Shown piece after piece: positions 1-11,255 of a stretch of DNA of 64,000 nt. The notes below the pieces were generated by a model. It saw nothing but the letters and a program-made list of their open reading frames with translations, had not been told where the DNA came from and did not search any database. Position 1 is the stretch's first letter. Every line of letters starts with the position of its first letter. The DNA is taken from the NCBI GenBank assembly GCA_009760885.1, contig CM019716.1, forward strand, positions 4,035,501 to 4,099,500, in the 5' to 3' direction. The translations under genes and the position numbers were made by a program. Source of the stretch: Achatina immaculata. Its lineage: Eukaryota > Mollusca > Gastropoda > Stylommatophora > Achatinidae.

Positions 1-924
1 AAATACCAGGTTTAAGAGCCCAATGAAAGTTTAACGCCTCGAAATCTCCAAGACAGTGGTCACAAACCGACCTTAACCCAGAATGTCTCAAATCCTTCGT
101 TGTAAATTAAACTCTCATGTAGGAAGGATTCTTTTACGGTCCTCTCCATAGGCTAGAAATTTCTCGTCACGGAGCCAAGTGCTTCAATGTTGAGAGTCCC
201 TGATGTAGGGGCTGACAGAAAGCTCACACTGTACTGTAGAAGCAACATCAAACAAAATGGTTTTGGTTCAAACATAAGTGTTTCTTACATCGGCTGCCAA
301 GATGGGAAGCGTCGACTGGCATACATCTCCACAGATCATATCCCTGGGTATTTTCCGTCAGTTCATTGATGCCTTTCTATCATTATTAGACTGTCCATGA
401 TCTTCTCTCTCAGCCTTTCTCTGCCCCAGCTTCTCTTCTCATTATGTACGCAATGAAAGGTGATGATATGTTATCTAAAGTTTCATTTTATTTTTTCACA
501 TAATTTTAAACTGATGAGCTCCTGTGATTAAAACTAAACGACATGTCTCTGTGTGATTTCAATGTTATCCAAACGTTTTCAGAATTAAAGGTTTATCTTT
601 CAACACTGCTGGACAACGGATAGTGGCTTTCTTTGTAGAATATATCAAATGTTATTTGACAGTTAATTATCAGCTGATATTTTACATGTGACAATAATTT
701 AATTTGGTGGCGGGGAGATTGTAATAAGTGTTGCTCAAAAATGAAAATCTAACTATCAGATCAGCTTTCGTAGAAAAAGTTTTTGTAATTAAAGACAAAA
801 GACATTTTTAAAGCAAGAAAAGCGCTGAAACTAAACGACAGAGCTGTTAAGATAACTTGTCCTATAATTAGATTATACAACCTCAAACAGGACGTGCGCA
901 ATATACGCATCTAATACTGTGTTG
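1..924. other. No recognisable gene
   Basis: AT-rich sequence. Only short open frames (60 codons or fewer) are present, with no protein motif, splice pattern or repeat that I recognise. Confidence 0.5.
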
Positions 925-990
925 GAAGTGCCTTGTCTTTTCTTGTCTTATCTTATTTTATCTTATCTCGTCTTGTCTTGTCTTGTCTCC
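925..990 (+). repeat. TCTTG/TCTTAT-type simple repeat
   Basis: A run of related 5-6 base words (tcttg, tctta) fills this stretch. The 81-codon open frame that starts here is produced by the repeat and is not treated as a gene. Confidence 0.7.
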
Positions 991-1284
991 TTGCTCATGA
1001 ATCTTTCAGTGTTGAAAGGACAAGAAGACATCTTGCCAGGGCTCGGCGATTTGCTTCATATAATGGGATATTTGAAGTTTCTGTGATTTTCTCACCGCGA
1101 TTTTCTGTAATTTCATGGAAATACAAAGACCTTCAACAGTTTCTTTTCCTAGTGTCCGAGCTTCGTTTTAGCTGCTGATACATAGGACGGTGTATACAAC
1201 CCTAATACAAGCTTGGAAGAGAAAAATTCCTATCAAGACACAGTGTTAAACACTTAGTTTTTCGTTGTCGAAAGTTCATAATCC

Positions 1285-1412
1285 CACCTTTCTTTCATTA
1301 GTAATTGAATACCCTTCTTTGTCCAGTCATTGAGTACCCTTCTTTCATCACTCATTGAGTACCCTTCTTTCATCAGTCATTGAATACCCTTCGTTCATCA
1401 GTCATTGAAGGT
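1285..1412 (+). repeat. 25-bp minisatellite, about 5 copies
   Basis: Successive units contain 'cattgagtacccttctttca' or close variants at 25-base spacing. Flanking DNA up to about 2,640 shows no gene; an antisense 133-codon frame across 1402-1803 has no recognisable domain. Confidence 0.75.
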
Positions 1413-2643
1413 TCTTTATTAACACACAATAACTGTATCTGTGTTTGGTTTTTTCAATAGCTGTATTTCTTTTTTTCCATATTGCACCACGTAGGATCAG
1501 TCCTGGAAAATCTATTTTACTGATCATTGAAGAAGAGACAGAATTAATTTTTGTTTCAACTTGAAAAGAGATAGAATGACACGTGACAGGCTTCTCTACA
1601 AACAAGCACGATACGGCGCACCTACAGATATATAACCTTTGAACTGCCTCTTGGCATCTCATGACGTGTCTCAAGTACACTACAAGTACTGTTAAGTGAA
1701 ATAGGATCATTGTTAATTTTCCCACAAACTCAGTTTTTGTCTGGACATAAATCAAAGAGATCTTCCGGCGGGGAAGTTTGGAGCACCGTCCCAGCAGAAA
1801 CAAAAAGCAGCTTTGAAACGAGTAAAACAGTCATTGTTGTTTGGGGAGAGTCTATAATACTAAATATACAAACACACAGAAAACCACTGCAGAGAAGCTG
1901 TGATAACAAAATGTTAAACTATTTAAAACAAGCAGTAAGGCAGCTTTATCTCATTAACGGGCACAGAGTTTTAACGTTTCGGCTTACAATTTAATCATAC
2001 AAAAAACATACAGGACGACGAAATATGGAAAATCTAAATCCGCATGTACGATATATAACAAATAAGAGTTTTAAAAGGGAACACTTAGCTTTGACTTGTA
2101 TCAAGCTGTGTCTGAGGGGAATATGTATATATCCATTATCCATCATCTATGCAGGGATTGATAACCGGCAGCATACAGATGATGGACGCATGAAACTCGA
2201 TGTCTGAATAATTTCATTCTGCGAAAGATTCCTGCTTTATTTCACCTATTCTTTTTTTTTTTTCTAAACAAAATTTTGCACTTTGTTAAATTACAGTTTC
2301 CGTCAATCTTATGCTCGTGCAGGCATTCTGAAGCATAGATAGTTCTTGGACTTCATCCTGCCACATACATACAATCAGAGATTCTTCGCTAATAACGTAC
2401 TGATACAAAGCAGCTCGGATTCATTTTTGTATGTGTTCCTGTATCTTAGCATGTCCTCCTCAAGGTTAGTTTCATCATTAAATTTTCTAACATAGACAGG
2501 TGTCTTGTGTTGGTTGCTTTCCTGTCACTAACACCATACAGAGTAGCAGCTATTGCAGATACGGAGGACAGTACTAATGGTGACTCCACCATTGTTTTAA
2601 AGTTCCTGAAGATGAGGCATAAGTCGGCGGTTGTGTGTCCATC
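1413..2643. other. No recognisable gene
   Basis: Unique-looking AT-rich DNA. The small open frames in both orientations overlap each other and carry no family signature. Confidence 0.45.
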
Positions 2644-2740
2644 TTGATTAGATTGATTGATTGAATGATTGAGTGATATTTATTTCAAAAGGTTAAGAAT
2701 TGGGCACGCAGGCCCGTCTGACATTCTGAGGTGAGAAGAG
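2644..2740 (-). mobile_element. Retroelement 3'-end fragment with ATTG tail
   Basis: A (GATT)n run is followed by sequence containing 'gggcacgcaggcccgtctga', nearly identical to 7709-7790. Read on the minus strand, a conserved 3' end stops in an (AATC)n tail, the form of a non-LTR or SINE 3' terminus. The fragment is too short to assign to a clade. Confidence 0.6.
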
Positions 2741-4189
2741 GTGGTTTATTTACTTTTTAAAAATGATTTTTTAAAAATAAATTTATTTCCATTCAACAAG
2801 CAACAATTTCAAAGTCGAGTGAAATGTCTTGAATTGGGGATGATTGTCCGTGAGATGAAAATAATGAAATGGTGGGCTTTACAAATCATGAAATGACAGT
2901 GATTCATACAATAAAGTTTGTTAACTTACACATGAAATGTGAATTTTTGACAACAAGGTTCTTATTCTGTACCTAGCTAACCACCTGTAAAGTAGAACTT
3001 AAGTATTCATGTCTTCTTGAAGTCATAGTGATATATTTAATATGACTTTTGACGAAGGACGCATGTAGACTTTTTCGGCAATTCACAGGGGTTTTGTAAT
3101 CAGAGAAAAAAAAAGATTAAGAATCCATGGTTTAAAGGGATATTTATAATATAACAACATGCATTAAGAAATACGTGAAAGCAAGTCTGCACATGAACAT
3201 CTGGAAGTTATGTCCCTTATGTTCAAAACTAGTACTGTAACATGAAAAAGTCCGTAAGTTGAGGCACTAACGTTTTTCTTTCTTCGTTTACCGATACATA
3301 TTCTACAGTTATAATAATTTAATATTCACTTAATCACAAAACATAACGCAGTAACGCAGAGAAATCCCCAGGCAACCGTATTTGTAACAGAAGACAGCAA
3401 CACTATAAGTCACAGCTAGTACCCGGGGTAGCATAGCGCAGCTAAAGAGCGGTAACTCCTAAATGGGCGCGCCAGCCTCGGGGCATGTAGCAAGTCAAAA
3501 TGTCTGTAAGTTAGAAGCGCCATAATTCGGGGCATTACTGTATTAAGTTTAGGGATCTGACAAACGACATCATTTTCAAAAACATAATTTATCCTATTTT
3601 TTTAACATTCTTTTTTTTAACTTCAAAGTCAAAACAGCTTGAAACATCATATACGTTTAAATTAATGTAAAGCCCACGCTCATATTTTGTTTTCTGAAAA
3701 CAAATCTTATTTCCACATTTGCAGTTTTGTGTGATGTCTATATCTTGATGTTTATAAACTTGATGTTTGTTGATCTACTCAAAGTCGTGGAGATAGAAAT
3801 GTATTATTTTTTCACATACGCAGATTTTGATATCAGATTTTTCAAAACAAGTGTCTCTCTTGTACTTGTTTGCTTTCGAGTTGTGGCAGCTCTTTACACT
3901 CCGCCCTCACGAGAAAAGATGAAGAAGAAAAAGAACACGCATGGGGCAGACACATGTAAACTCAAGATCTAGACAGATGTCCGCAAATGCTGAATATTTT
4001 TATTTACAGCTGCTTATTCGTGAGCTATGAATTGTTTGGAATTTCGTGGCTTACATATCAGTATTCCTTTCTCTGATATTAGTTATCTAGTATCCAAATT
4101 CTAAAATGCTGACATTATATTTCATCTGCTGGGTGAATTCACCGTGAATACATTTTATGCTAAGTAGCAGGATTATCTGGCGTTGCCTG
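2741..4189. other. No recognisable gene
   Basis: AT-rich DNA with short frames only, the longest 81 codons at 3727-3972. I see no domain, tandem repeat or mobile-element end. Confidence 0.45.
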
Positions 4190-4398
4190 GGTAAATAGGT
4201 TTCAATGTCCAGACTCCAGAACATATCCTTCAAGAGTGTTCAAACCATGCAGACCTGAGGCGTGAGACGTGGCCAGAGGACACAAGCTTGGGGCAAAAGC
4301 TTTCGAGCTCCCATCAGGATATGGATAGGACTGTGGGCTTGGCCATGTCGACAGGGATCAAAATCTGATGTGACTAACAACCTCGAAAGCAGAAGAAG
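4190..4398 (+). pseudogene. I-like LINE, C-terminal RNase H-side fragment plus GAA tail
   Basis: One frame ending at the TGA at 4366-4368 reads QTPEHILQEC, then LRRETWP and a terminal STGIKI. The Cys-containing EHILQ(E/N)C block matches the C-terminus of the I-like LINE at 31,435-35,943 (VEHILQNC). The coding end is followed within about 25 bases by 'gaaagcagaagaagac', a short GAA-rich tail. This is therefore a severely 5'-truncated insertion of an RNase H-bearing LINE, abutting the next element directly. Confidence 0.75.
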
Positions 4399-5046
4399 AC
4401 GATGCAGGAAAAAATAGATTTCCTGTCCTCCTTGGCTAGCAAATAGGTCTTGAAATTAACATAAACAAAACGAAAGTTATGAAATTTCTCATTAAACAAG
4501 AAAAGAAATATAAGTAGAAGGAACAGCTGTTGATAAAGTCAGCTAATGTGCATACATTGGCAGTTACATAGACCAGGATGGCGACTCCAGAAAGAAAGTT
4601 AGAATTAGAATAGCAAAATCAGCATTGTCCTTAAAAATCTTGAGAGCATATGGAATTCAAAAGTTATAAGCACAAAAAACAAGTTAAGATTATTCAATTC
4701 AAGTGTGATATCCACCCTCATTTATGCATGTGGAAGCTGGAAATCAACTAAAGAAATAGACAAGAAATTTGACTCTTTTGAAGAGAAATGCCTCAGGAAA
4801 ATACTTGGTATAACGTGGAATGAATTTAAGAACAACATAGAGATAAGACAGATGAGCAAACAACAACCTATCTCATGGGTGATCAGAAAAAGAAGATGGA
4901 CATATGTAGGCCATGTGATGAGAAGAAATAATCAGAGAATACCAAAGCAAGCTATCAAGTGCAGCACAACAGGCCGAAGAAAAAGAGGTCGACCATGTGA
5001 AACTCTAAAGAGGACACTGTTAAGAGAAGCCAGTTTAGGCCAATGA
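4399..5046 (+). pseudogene. RTE-A LINE fragment (post-RT C-terminal domain)
   Basis: The translation matches the C-terminal third of the RTE-A protein at 16,494-17,222: ISTLIYACGSWKSTKEIDKK, then IRKRRWTYVGHVMRRN and GRPCETLKRTLLREA. The upstream half (4399-4700) is the same family but broken by stops and frameshifts. Homology stops at about 5036, before the family's normal ALCDV end, so both ends are truncated. The copy is much more degraded than the other two RTE-A copies here. The 113-codon open frame 4705-5046 is its surviving reading frame. Confidence 0.85.
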
Positions 5047-6109
5047 CGTCAGTAAGGAGATAGTGTCACTGTTACTAAGCAACAAACTTGAGAATAGCAC
5101 ATGCAAAAATGGCGATTACGTAGCAGATATGCTCCAGGGAAGAACTGCGTTTTGCCATTGGATTCTTTTCCCCTTGACCATACGTTGAAATATCTGTGTG
5201 TCAGGAATGAGTGCATGTTCAAGCCTCAAATCTACACCGGGTTAAGTTCAAGACAAGCATAACAAGCCTACATGAGTCCGCCCGTCCAGGGCAAGCGCAC
5301 ATACAGAGTATGTGGTGCATAGGTGGCTGAGAAGCTAAGACAAAGGGGTTTTTTTAAATGGGATGTCAGGGGCTGATTCACAGGTGGTGTAAATGGTCAA
5401 ACATACTGCAGAGCACATGAACTATATTGAAACACAGGAGTGATAATTTTTTCTGTACTAAATAAAATGTGTGTGTAATTTACTTTTTCTATCATTCATT
5501 TGATTCATTTTCCTATATAAAACATAGTTTTATGTCAAAGTAGGTAAATTTCATTTATTTGTTTGTGTTTTGGCACTGCTTCTTTATATAGTTATTTTTT
5601 TGCCAGCCAAAACGTAGGCACATCACTAAGAATAAAAATTTTTTTTCTGACTAAGAGTAGAGGTGATGTTTTCAGGTATGTCCCACATGCAGTTTCACAA
5701 ATTCCTTGAATAGCCAGAAGTCTCACAGGAAACAGATGATTTTAATTCTGTGCATCCACGTCAGGTTACATCTTTATGAATCCAGGCACATATTTCCCTT
5801 AATAAAAGCGATTACAGTAAAACTTTCAGAAAAGGTGCATCCGAAAGACTATGTATGTTACAGTTTCACAGAGGATAGAAAGAACAAGTAGTATCACTAT
5901 ATAATATGCTTGATCTGTGCATATGCACTTAGTTGTGGCTTTGTATTAAATTAGACGGTATCTGTTCTTGGGGGGTGAAAGTTGTACATGATACTGCAAC
6001 GACTGGAACTTGTGATTTTAAGTTTGATAACTTCACCTGAAATAGATAACTGCTGTGCTCCTATCCATCAAGTATTACAACTTACGACGTGTTGTTAGCA
6101 CAAATGTCG
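5047..6109. other. No recognisable gene
   Basis: AT-rich DNA without motif-bearing frames or recognisable repeats. Confidence 0.45.
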
Positions 6110-6119
6110 AATTATATTT

Positions 6120-6205
6120 CCTTCTCTCTGTCTCTGTCTCTCTCTTTTTCTCTCCTGCTCGCGCGCACACACTCACGCTCTCTCTTTCTCTGTCTTTCTC
6201 TCTAA
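6120..6205 (+). repeat. (TC)n-rich microsatellite
   Basis: Interrupted TC/TCTG repeats around 'gcgcgcacacactcacgc'. The overlapping 64-codon frame (Leu/Ser-rich) is a by-product. Confidence 0.8.
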
Positions 6206-6395
6206 TAATGCAAATAATTATACAAATGAATTTTACTGGGTATTTGTAGCTCACCTTAATTTAATATGCCAGAATACATAAATTTATAACATGCGTGGAG
6301 CTAATCTCAGCGTTAAAGCGCTAGATAAGAGCGGAACGTAAAGGCTTTGTTATTTCAGTTTTAATTGTTCTCGTTACATAACTTAAATATTTATA

Positions 6396-7325
6396 CTAAC
6401 TGAAAGAATGTCTGAAACAGTATGTCTGTAACAGTGTCTGAAACAGGGTGTCTGAAACAGAGTGTCTGAAACAGTGTCTGAAACAGAGTGTCCGAAACAG
6501 AGTGTCTGAAACAGAGTGTCTGAAGCACAGTTTGAAACAGTATCTGAAACAGAGTTTCTGAAGTAGTGTCTGAAACAATGTGTCTGAAACAGGGTGTCTG
6601 AAACAGTGTATCTGAAGCAGAGTGTCTGAAACAGAGTGTCTGAAGCAGGGTGTCTGAAACACTGTCTGAAACAGTGTGTTTAAAACAGTGTTTGAGATAG
6701 GGTGTTTAAAACAGTGTCTGAAACAGGGTGTTTAGAACAGAGTGTCTGAAACAGAGTGCCTGAAATAGAGTCTGAAACAGTGTTTGAAACAAAGTGTCTG
6801 AAGCACATTGTTTGAAACGGTGTCTGAAACAGAGTGTCTGGAACAATGTCTCCAACACTGTCTGAATCAGAGCGTCTGAAATAGAGTGTCTAAAACAGGG
6901 TGTTTGAAATAGAGTGTCTGAAACAGAGTATCTGAAGCAGAGTGTTTGTAAAAGTGTCTGAAACAGAATGTCTGAAACAGTGTCTTAAACAGGGTGTCTG
7001 TAACAGACTGTCTGAAATGGTGTCTGAAACAATGTCTGAAACAGAGTGTCTGAAAAAGTGTCCGAAACGATGTGTTTGAAACAGGGTGTCTGAAACAGTA
7101 TCTGAAACAGTGTATCTGAAACAGTGTGTCTGAAACAGAGGGTCTGAAACAGTGTGCCTGAAAAAAGTGTCTGAAACAATGTATGAAACAGTGTCTGAAA
7201 CAGTATGTATGAAACAGTTTCTGAAACAGTGTGTCTGAAACATTCTGAAACACAGTGTCTGACACAAAGAGTCTGATACAGCGTCTGAAACAGAGTCTGA
7301 AACAAAGTGCCTGAAACAGTGTGAA
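6396..7325 (+). repeat. Degenerate short-period minisatellite (tgtctgaaacag words)
   Basis: About 930 bp consist of variants of 'gtgtctgaaacag' at irregular spacing of about 11-16 bases. The unit lacks stop codons in several minus-strand frames, which yields several long low-complexity frames rich in FRHSVSDTLFQT-like words. The irregular period, the absence of a start context and the simultaneous openness of overlapping frames argue for non-coding satellite DNA. Confidence 0.85.
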
Positions 7326-7396
7326 AGTTGAAAGGTGAGGGGCAGAATGTTAGAAAGTCCTGTGTGCTCTCTTCTTCACTCCTGTAAAATAAAGTT

Positions 7397-7475
7397 TGTT
7401 TGGTCTCTCTCTCTCTCTCTCTCGTTGGGTCTGTCTGTCTGTCTGTTTGTCTGTCTATCTGTCTGTCTGTCTGGT
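7397..7475 (+). repeat. (TC)n then (TGTC)n microsatellite
   Basis: A pure TC run followed by TCTG tetranucleotides. Confidence 0.85.
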
Positions 7476-7575
7476 TATATTAGTCTAGCTATGTATGTTT
7501 TCATCTCAAATTGTTTTCTACTCATCAAATTGTTTTGGGTTGTGATGGAATTGGGGTGGTTGATTGGGATCGGAG

Positions 7576-7580
7576 GAGGA

Positions 7581-7626
<46 letters not shown>

Positions 7627-7708
7627 AAAAACAGAGTGAGAAAAGACAGAGAGAGAGAGAGATAGAAAAACAGAGAGAAATATAGAAAAACAGAGTGAGA
7701 AAATACAG
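7576..7708 (+). repeat. (GA)n tract with interruptions
   Basis: GA dinucleotides broken by 'tagaaaaacagagtgagaaa' blocks, repeated about three times. Confidence 0.85.
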
Positions 7709-7790
7709 AGGTTGATTGATTGATTGATTGATCTTTATTTCAAAACGGTTAAGAACTGGGCACCCAGGCCCGTCTGACATTCTGCCCTTT
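7709..7790 (-). mobile_element. Retroelement 3'-end fragment with ATTG tail
   Basis: A second copy of the sequence seen at 2644-2740: a (GATT)n run, then the conserved 'gggcacccaggcccgtctga' block. On the minus strand it is a 3' end followed by an (AATC)n tail. Confidence 0.65.
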
Positions 7791-8004
7791 CACTCAATTC
7801 CAAACATTCTACAAATATGCTGTTCATGTAACAAACATAACTAACATTGAAGCTGAGAGACATACAATAAAATATAACATTTACACTTCGTTCTTATCCA
7901 TTCACTCAGTACAGAAGTAACTACATACATATTATAAATGACTATCTACTAAAAAGAAATTTCGGGACTATTCAAAATAGACAATTACAGTAGCTGTCTG
8001 TGTG

Positions 8005-8576
8005 TGTGTGAGAGAGAAAGAGAGAGAGAGAGAAGAGAACGGAGAGAGAAAAACAAGACAATCAGAGAAAAGAGAGAGAGAGAAGAGAACAGAAAGAGAA
8101 AATCAAGATAGACAGAAAAAAGACTAAGAGAGAGAGAGAGAAAGAGAGGGGGGGGAAGAGAGAGAGAGAGGGAAAGAGAGCGAAGGAGAGAGAACATATA
8201 CACACATATAGTGATAGAGAGAGAAAAGAGACAGAGAGATAAAAATAAGACAAAAGGAGAAAAAGGAGAGAAAGAGAGAGAGGAAAGAGAGAGAAACATA
8301 TACACACATATAGTGATAGAGAGAGAGAAAAGAGAACAGAGAGAAAAACAAGACAGACAGAGAAAAAAGACAGAGAGAGAAAGAGAGAGATAGGGAGAGA
8401 GAGAAAATGTACACACATATAGTGATAGAGAGAGAAAAGAGAAAGAGACAGAGAACATATAGAAATATAGTGATAGAGAGAGAAAAGAGAACAGAGAGAG
8501 AGAGAGAGAAACAAGACAGACAGAGAAAAAAGACAGAGAGAGACAGAAAGAGAGAGAACATATACACACATTTAGT

Positions 8577-8580
<4 letters not shown>
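8005..8580 (+). repeat. Long purine (GA) tract with higher-order units
   Basis: Almost all purine for about 570 bases. Blocks containing 'catatacacacatatagtga' recur near 8195, 8290, 8408 and 8560 at about 100-150-base spacing, separated by GA runs with 'aaacaagacagacagagaaa'. This is a nested microsatellite. The overlapping Ser/Leu-rich minus-strand frames are not genes. Confidence 0.85.

Positions 8581-8626
<46 letters not shown>
8577..8626 (+). repeat. (GATA)n microsatellite
   Basis: About twelve uninterrupted GATA units immediately follow the purine tract. Confidence 0.9.
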
Positions 8627-10158
8627 GTGAAAGAGTTCTGAAAATTTCTTTTTTATTAAAAAACACTAGCTCTTAAAAAAAATATGTCCTTGACCAGTCC
8701 AAGTCGTCGATTTGACTCCCTTTCCTGACGTTCTTTTAAACAGGAGGTAATGGTATTATTTTCTGCTTTTTTTGTCTCTCTTTCTTTCTTTTTTTTATCA
8801 TCATTCACACTCCTGGCGCCGGAAGTCCAAAGTTTTAGCAGCACATCCATGTCAGACTGACAAAACGTCTGATTTTATTCTAGGTCGCCATCTTGTCTGC
8901 TCCATGTTTAGTTCGTCTGCATCTTGTTTTCCCAGTTATTTCCCTTTTTGGGTGCTTAAGAGAGGAAATAACATGGTTTCCACGTAACTCTTGATACTGT
9001 GTATATATATAGTTAGTTATTATTTTTTAACATTTAACTAGATATATTGTAAATATTAAAATTAATAGTTACTATTAATATTAAATGAATTATAATGCCA
9101 CCATAAAATGTGAACTTACTATAAATTTCTGTTTAAGATAGGGAATTGTACCACGCGGCCAGGAAAAGAGAGTTTATATTCTGACACTTTTAGTTAACAT
9201 TTCTGATGTTTAATTACATGTTATGATGTTTAATTACAATTTTTGATGTTTAGTTAAAATTTCTGATGTTCATGTGCTTGTTTTATTTTTGCTTTGTTTT
9301 TTTAAAAACTTTTTTATTACCAGCTTTCTTTCTTTCTTTTTAATGAAATGAGTATTTTATTCGGCTGAAACTGGTCTTTTCCCGTTGAAATTGGTCTTTT
9401 CTGTTGAAGATAAACAAACGAAAGACTGCATTTTTTAAATACAATTCCTTGGTGCAATGTCGATGTAGAAACAGAAATGCAAAGAATAAACAGAAACGCT
9501 GAACATATAGCACATGGCAGCTTCCAGAACTACAAACCATTTTTTGTTTATTCGGAGATATGGAATTTGTAAGAAAAATTCTGTTGAAAGTGCAAAATTT
9601 CCAGATGTCCCGATTTTTGAGGACAGTCAGGGCTTTCCACTTAGCGTTCCAAATTTGTAAAAGTGCGCTAGCAACATGAAGTGTGCCATAATTTGGGCCT
9701 TTCTGTCACCGCTTATGTTATTTGAGAGAATTTTTTTAGATGCTTCTTTCAAAGAAAAAAACCTTCTTCTTCTTCTTCTTATTATTATTATTCATTTTAT
9801 CTAAGTTTATAATTTTGCCTATGTTTTAAGCTTCATTTTAGTTAATTGTGTATCCATAATAAGTAATCATTTTCAGGGGACATTTTTTTAAATGAACGTA
9901 TATAAATATATGTATGGTACAGAAATAGCATGAATGTATCTTGTGATATATTCACTTTTTTTCATTACGGAGACCTTGTAATATCATGGGAAGATAACTG
10001 AGGAGTGATAGTGTTTATTTATTTGTTGTGGAAGTTGTACAAGTGGCTGTATTTTATCCAGCTCAATTTAGCTCTTTTTTTTTGTTTGCCCTTTGTCACA
10101 TCCTTCCTGTGCTCCATCCTCTCTGCAGTCCTCACAAACAAAGTAATCGTAAAACTAC
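8627..10158. other. No recognisable gene
   Basis: AT-rich DNA with small unrelated frames. Short runs of (CTT)n and (ATT)n lie near 9760-9795. The left target-site copy of the nested element that follows ends this stretch. Confidence 0.45.
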
Positions 10159-10169
10159 TACAATTTAAT

Positions 10170-10470
10170 CATCATCATCATGTGTCTTGCCTGTAGGTTG
10201 TGGCGGTTGTGTTTCTGCACATATCTTGGTCCTTAACATCAGCCCAGTTGGTGAGCTCTCACTGCGCCATCCCGTTAGACTTGTCCATGATTTTATCTCG
10301 TGGCTTTGATGGGTCTCTTTTCCCGTTTATGTTTTCCGCTGTTATGATGCTGTCATGATCTCCTCTTCTCATCGTGTTTACTGTGGATTTGATTAGGTTC
10401 CTCTCTCCATTTACTTTTGATAGACACGCATTGTTTGTTATCACTAGCTGTCCGTGCTACACTTAATGTT
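10170..10470 (-). pseudogene. RTE-B C-terminal coding remnant
   Basis: On the minus strand one frame reads TVNTMRRGDHDSIITAENI, aligning with HAMRRGGIENIITTGKIEG of the better copy at 50,230-51,840. The stop lies at 10,259-10,261; beyond it 10,170-10,260 is the degraded terminal sequence with a short (ATG)n tail at 10,168-10,180. The upstream end runs into the EMWF(I/L) motif, where the minisatellite begins. Confidence 0.75.
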
Positions 10471-11254
10471 CTTCTAAGAAACCACATCTCTATTGCCTCT
10501 AAGAAACCACATCTCTGTTGCCTCTAAGAAACCACAGCTCTACTGCCTCTAAGAAACTACATCTCTGTTGCCTCTAAGAAACCACATCTCTGTTGCCTCT
10601 AAGAAACAACATCTCTATTGCCTCTAAGAAACCACATCTCTGTTGCCTCTAAGAAACAACATCTCTACTGCCTCTAAGAAACTACATCTCTGTTGCCTCT
10701 AAGAAACCACATCTCTATTGCCTCTAAGAAACCACGTCGCTGTTGCCTCTCAAGAAACCACATCTCTATTGCCTCTAAGAAACAACATCTCAACTGCCTC
10801 TAAGAAACCACATCTCTATAAGAAACCACATCTCTACTGCCTCTAAGAAACCACATCTCTATTGCCTCTAAGAAACCGCATCTCTGTTGCCTCTAGTTAT
10901 CTAAGAAACCACATCTCTGTTGCCTCTAGTTATCTAAGAAACCACATCTCTATTGCCTCTAAGAAACCACGTCGCTGTTGCCTCTCAAGAAACCACATCT
11001 CTGTTGCCTCTAAGAAACCACATCTCTATTGCCTCTAAGAAACAACGTCGCTGTTGCCTCTTAAGAAACCACATCTCTGTTGCCTCTAAGAAACTACATC
11101 TCTAATGCCTCTAGGAAACAACATCTCAACTGCCTCTAAGAAACCAAATCTCTATAAGAAACCACATCTCTACTGCCTCTAAGAAACCACATCTCTACTG
11201 CCTCTAAGAAACCACATCTCTACTGCCTCCAAGAAACCGTATCTCTACTGCTGT
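10471..11254 (+). repeat. 25-bp minisatellite, about 31 units, derived from RTE-B coding DNA
   Basis: Units of 25 bases contain 'taagaaaccacatctctatt' or variants (ctgtt, ctact), with occasional shortened units and a repeated 'agttatc' insertion near 10,895 and 10,930. The flanking RTE-B copy at 50,555-50,595 has the single-copy ancestor in the same place: 'taataaaccacatttctgct', encoding EAAEMWFITR on the minus strand. There are no unique spacers, so this is not CRISPR-like. Confidence 0.9.
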
Positions 11255-11255
11255 T

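Noticed and set aside
7985..8666. Three overlapping Ser/Leu-rich minus-strand frames of 169-194 codons
   Set aside because: They are translations of a GA purine tract; all frames are open together and none has a motif.
9760..9795. (CTT)n(ATT)n run considered as a LINE tail
   Set aside because: No coding remnant or conserved block adjoins it on either side.
10471..11254. Regular 25-bp repeats that could suggest a CRISPR array
   Set aside because: Units abut with no unique spacers, there are no cas genes, and the unit derives from LINE coding DNA in a eukaryotic context.
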